Below are positions 60,131 to 64,000 of a stretch of DNA of 64,000 nucleotides, one piece after another. The notes beneath the pieces are model-generated. The model was not told the origin of the DNA, did no database searches, and worked only from the letters and a program-made list of their open reading frames with translations. A program made the position numbers and the translations under genes. The DNA is from Polydactylus sextarius (taxonomy: Eukaryota > Chordata > Actinopteri > Polynemidae): contig CM028920.1 of the NCBI GenBank assembly GCA_016801845.1, positions 8,283,501 to 8,347,500 on the forward strand, written 5' to 3'. Numbering within the stretch: the stretch's first letter is position 1; every line of letters starts with the position of its first letter.

Positions 60131-61375
60131 TTTGAATCAATGTGCCTGCACTGAGCGGGTCCTATTATTATACTCCATCATCATAAATGGAGGCAGTATG
60201 ATTTAATAAACTTTGGTCCCATGGGAAGAGACCAACATTTCTTCTCCAGTTCCCACGATAAGTCATTTCAGAGGACACTGATGCAAACCAGACTTATTTA
60301 CATACAAACTAGTGCTTGTATCAATTAGAGGACCCTATATCATCTAGAGTCAACTTCCTGCACATTAGCAGATATAACAAATTTGAAAATGATATGGGAA
60401 AGAAGAGCGATATTTTTGGCTGGTGTCGCTGATATTCTGCACTGGTTCCCAATCTCAAACAGAAACATCCAGGGGTCCTCAGAGAGATTTAAAGTTCCCA
60501 TGGTTCAGGATTTATGACAGTTTCCTCTTTCAGTACATATCACAGTGAATGAAACTACTGAAAGGACTTGCGTGAGAATAAATACTGTAAATGATACAAC
60601 TAAAAACAGAAACCAAACCTACAAGGGAGAAAAAAATAGACAAGGAGCTCGCCTACACTTTATAAATAAAGGAACTACAATAATGTCTGAAAATATTTGT
60701 AACCCTAATGCTTTCACAGCTGCTAAAGTTTGGTTGTTGTTTTTTATCGCATCACTGATTGTGAAATATGTATATGTGCTTGATTTTACTTATTTTAATG
60801 GAAATATGTATTTAAAAAGATACATATTTATTCAGCATATAATTAGAAACAAGACGTACTGTTTTCTTATGCAACCTCAAGGAACAAGGCCAGGAAATCT
60901 ATTTTTAGACCCTAAAAGAAAACACTCAACATACATACAATAATAATTATACTGTCATTGAAAATGTAATCAAATTTACAAAAGCGAGAACAGAACTAAA
61001 TTATGATTATAAGAAATTTTTTACTAATTTTATTATTAATTTTATTATCATTAGTATTTTCTATTTTAGTTGCGCATACAAAAAAGAAAAAAAATAGTAA
61101 TTTTATTTTTGTAACAAATGTGAATTGTAACGAAACTTTTATTTTGAAACGTCGGGTTCTGACGACACCGGAACCAGGAAGTGCCGGGTTCACAACAAGG
61201 ACAGCAGCTGCTACACGCTCTCCAGACCTGTCAGAACTGTTAGTGGAGTTATTTCTTTTCATTTATCGAAATTAAAATGAAAAGTTCTTTAAATTACACG
61301 CCTCAGATGTGAATGGGAGAATAAACGTCTGTATTTGTGTGTGTTTGTGTTTGTTCGTGTGTGTGTGTGAAGGGC
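59523..61375. promoter_or_regulatory. Divergent intergenic region, pth3r and taco1 promoters
   Basis: About 1.85 kb between two start codons pointing away from each other. Next to taco1, ACCGGAAC (61167-61174) and CAGGAAGTG (61175-61183) form a tandem ETS/GABP-like pair, common in promoters of nuclear genes for mitochondrial proteins. The (T)nG-rich tract at about 60069-60134 and the AT-rich part around 60545-61100 hold no recognised gene. Confidence 0.5.
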
Positions 61376-63795
61376 ATGGCGGGGGCGGCGGTTCTCAGGG
61401 CTCCTCGGGTCCTGCTCCCCAGGACTCTGGCCGTGGTCTCAGGCAGGTGTTCGGTCCCGGTAGAGTCTTTTCTGCCGCCGGCTCCGTGTGTGTTTCCTCC
61501 GCTGTGGCAGGTCCGGACGCTGCAGCTCTGCTCCGCCATGTGTGCGGGTCACAACAAGTGGTCGAAGGTGAAACATATTAAAGGACCCAAAGATGAAGCG
61601 AGGGGGAAGTTAATTAGTAAGTTTGGCATGTTGATAAGGATAGCTGTTAAAGGTGAGACTCGAGTGTTGTCGTTTTTATATTAATATTGCAGTGTGTTTT
61701 TGTTTATTTGAGCTAATTTCACATTTGTTATAATCTCCAGAGGGTGGATCTAACCCAGAACTGAATCTGAACTTAGCACACTTAGTGGAGCAGTGCAAGA
61801 GCAAAAACATCCCCAAAGCATCCATAGAGAATGCAATCAAGAGTGCTGTAAGTTAACAACACGGTCATGGTAAAAACAAATGAAAAACAACTATAACAAC
61901 TGTACTCTTTAATGTCTTCTCTCTGGACTCTACAGGAAAAAGCCAAACCAGTGACCCAACACGTTGTTGAAGCTCGGGGACCTGGTGGATGTCTGCTGCT
62001 CATCGAAGTCCTCACTGACAACAACGCCCGCACCAACGCAGAGATTAAACGCCTGCTTAACAAGAACGGGTCGGGACTGGCATTTTAAAAATATTATTCG
62101 CAGATATTTAATGTTCTTTCATCATTCAGACCATGATGACTATATGTCACAAAACTGTGTTATTGCCTCTCATCTCACACTCTGGTGGAGTTTATATCTG
62201 GTGGACTGGTTTAATGTGGATAAATATTTAGATAAATGTAATAATGATAAACAAGAATGCATGGTATACATGTATTCTACATTATATACAGGTAAAGGAA
62301 GCTGGTGTAACCTGTATTTGGTAGGACTATGAACTGTATCTGTCCCTATGAGGCAGTTTAGGACTGGGATCTGTTGGCACCGACACAATTAAGTAATGTT
62401 ACAGCATTAAATAGAATAATTCATCAATATCATGCAATACATAATGATAGTTGATCATCAAATCAGTGTGTATTTTTACCCAGATGCAAAATACTTTACT
62501 GTTAGTGTGATTGTGGATTGTGCAGGATTGCAATAGAGATTTAAATAAAAATAATTCACAAACAGTTGTAGTACAAAGTTAAGTTTACTAAAAGAAAGTT
62601 TAATAGAGCTGACCTGTTCGAATAGGTTTATATACGCCTGTGTTGTGCTGATGGTGTAATTCTCTGCTGGTCCATAGAGGGGTGCTGTCAGACGGAGTCC
62701 GTCATAACTTCAGTAGGAGTGGGGTGGTGGTGGTGGCGGATGAGAGCATCTCTACAGAGAGAGCTCTGGAGCTGGCCATTGAGGCGGGAGCTGAAGACGT
62801 CGAGGAGGCTGAGGATGAGGAAGAGCAGCCCATCCTGAAGGTCAGACATGTCACTGGATTCAGATAAGCAGCAGCAGCTAAGATGTTGATGATGGGTATG
62901 AGTTATGTGCGGAGCCATCTCACATCATCGAGCTCTGAAATTGAAATTTAATTAAAAGTACATGCTTGACTGAACTCAGACAAACCAAGATGGATTTTAT
63001 AATCCTGAGGAGACAGAAACAAACATCCTCCAGATATCTATGATATTAAAAATGTCCCATATCTAATAACTTACATGGATAATTCAAATGATATGATTTT
63101 GTTTCATCATGACACAACAGGCTCTAGTGTTTAAAAACATTTTGGAGCTTTTGTAGTTCTGATGTAGAAGGAAACAACATCACACTCATTTCTCTCACTA
63201 CACAAGTTTCTAAGAAATCGTTAGTGTGACGTGTCTGTCTTCCTGTGCCTCCTGTCACTATCACTACATAATTATCATCAATACATTTAGTCAAACATAT
63301 TGGATGTATTAAATATTTACCACTGCAGCCATTAAGAAAACCAGTATATTCAAGTAATAATAGTAAATTTTACCATTTATCTGATCTAATTTAATCTCTC
63401 ATTACAAATCTATATTGGCAATGGACCATTTGATCCAAACAACCAATGGCAAGTCACAGTCTTGCATTCTAGGAAACAATTATTAACATTTTCCCCATAT
63501 TTTCTCACATTTTATTGACTAAACTAACTGTGATGATCATCTGTTCACAGTGTAACTAATAGTTAGATTTGTTCTTCCTTTTCAGTTCATTTGCAACTCG
63601 ATGGACTTGATTAAGGTGCGGCGCTCACTGGAGGGTCTGGGAATGAAGGTGGAGTCTTCTGAGGTGGAGTTTATTCCCACCAACTTCACAACTCTGGACC
63701 AGGGTGAGATGAACGCTGCTTCAACTCTAATAGATGCTCTCAGTGACTCTCCTGATGTAGTTCGAGTGTGGGACAATGTCCAGGCCGACGGCTGA
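61376..63795 (+). CDS. taco1: Translational activator of cytochrome c oxidase I (YebC/TACO1 family)
   Basis: TACO1 is a mitochondrial-matrix protein that promotes translation of COX1 on the mitoribosome. Five exons join in frame: 61376-61652, 61741-61847, 61936-62069, 62678-62840 and 63586-63795, giving 296 residues (human 297). Residues 1-55 form an Arg-rich, acid-poor presequence (MAGAAVLRAPRVLLPR). The YebC core opens AGHNKWSKVKHIKGPKDEAR at about 57 and continues with FGMLIRIAVKEGG, VEQCKSKNIPKASIENAI, GPGGCLLLIEVLTDNNART, GVLSDGVRHNFSRSG, AIEAGAEDVEEAEDEEEQ and FICNSMDLIKVRRSLEGLG. The ATG was taken because the upstream in-frame codons are low-complexity TG repeat. Intron 3 has a weak donor (GG|GTCGGG). 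Its acceptor could be TAG at 62677 or AG at 62679; only the first restores both the frame and the family's Asn-Gly-Gly. No polyadenylation signal is seen before the window ends. Confidence 0.93.
62070..62677 (+). other. taco1 intron 3
   Basis: 608 bases, AT-rich, no recognised insert. Frames read through from exon 3 soon end, consistent with intron status. Confidence 0.7.
62841..63585 (+). other. taco1 intron 4
   Basis: 745 bases, AT-rich, bounded by AAG|GTCAGA and TTTTCAG|TTC. Retention would add about ten codons and then a stop (TAA at 62865). Confidence 0.75.
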
Positions 63796-64000
63796 GTGAG
63801 ATCTCTGGAAACTCGGAGGACACTGCAAAACTTGCATGTGGAATATTTAATTTCACAGGGAACGGTTTTAACAGCCTTGTACATCAATTTGTGCTGCTTG
63901 GTTTGTCAATGTGTTTTTTAGGCATTTGGAAACTCTATATTGAAAAAAACTCGATTGTTGGTCCTTGTTAGAATGTAAAGGGATGTTGGGATGTTTAACC

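Noticed and set aside
61337..61375. N-terminal extension of taco1 through a TG-repeat (CVCVCSCVCV)
   Set aside because: It begins with GTG and is low-complexity; the ATG at 61376 opens a good mitochondrial presequence.

Overview
This window is a stretch of vertebrate nuclear genome, almost certainly from a teleost fish and probably a percomorph. The evidence is intron-split genes with GT-AG junctions, long (CA)n and (TA)n microsatellites, a tRNA-derived SINE with a fish-type tail, a Tx1-like LINE remnant, and a PTH3-type parathyroid hormone receptor of the kind lost in mammals. I saw no prokaryotic or viral gene, no CRISPR array and no rRNA gene. Gene structures were built by hand by joining exons in frame across consensus splice sites. 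For seven of the eight genes the coding length is complete and closes in frame.

Layout, left to right. cenpt (+, 3' end only) codes at 1-1912. spop (+) has a likely non-coding first exon near 3.4-3.56 kb, a 10.8-kb first intron holding a broken Tx1-like LINE, and nine coding exons at 14402-19385 (374 aa). A convergent 3' gap follows with a pair of related repeats. Then come five consecutive minus-strand genes: a neurexophilin (nxph3 by position, 25104-26263, 257 aa), ndufa4 (27847-29742, 84 aa), fam117a (32233-38396, 417 aa), rundc3a (43065-49331, 431 aa) and a parathyroid hormone receptor of pth3r type (52529-59522, 553 aa). taco1 (+, 61376-63795, 296 aa) closes the window.

The genes are not an operon and share no single pathway. 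From general knowledge of vertebrate maps, SPOP, NXPH3, FAM117A, RUNDC3A and TACO1 lie on human chromosome 17q, so this looks like the fish counterpart of the HOXB-side paralogon. The nxph-ndufa4-fam117 cluster parallels NXPH1-NDUFA4-GLCCI1 on human 7p and NXPH4-NDUFA4L2 on 12q, which suggests an ancestral linkage still intact here. Two of the genes (ndufa4 and taco1) serve cytochrome c oxidase.

I found no previously undescribed biological system. The most interesting points are structural: a SINE inserted 15 bases from a rundc3a splice donor, whose target-site duplication includes part of that donor; a 214-bp alternating TA/TG tract that starts in the tail of a second SINE; a candidate MITE in the last spop intron; and the retained nxph-ndufa4-fam117 linkage.
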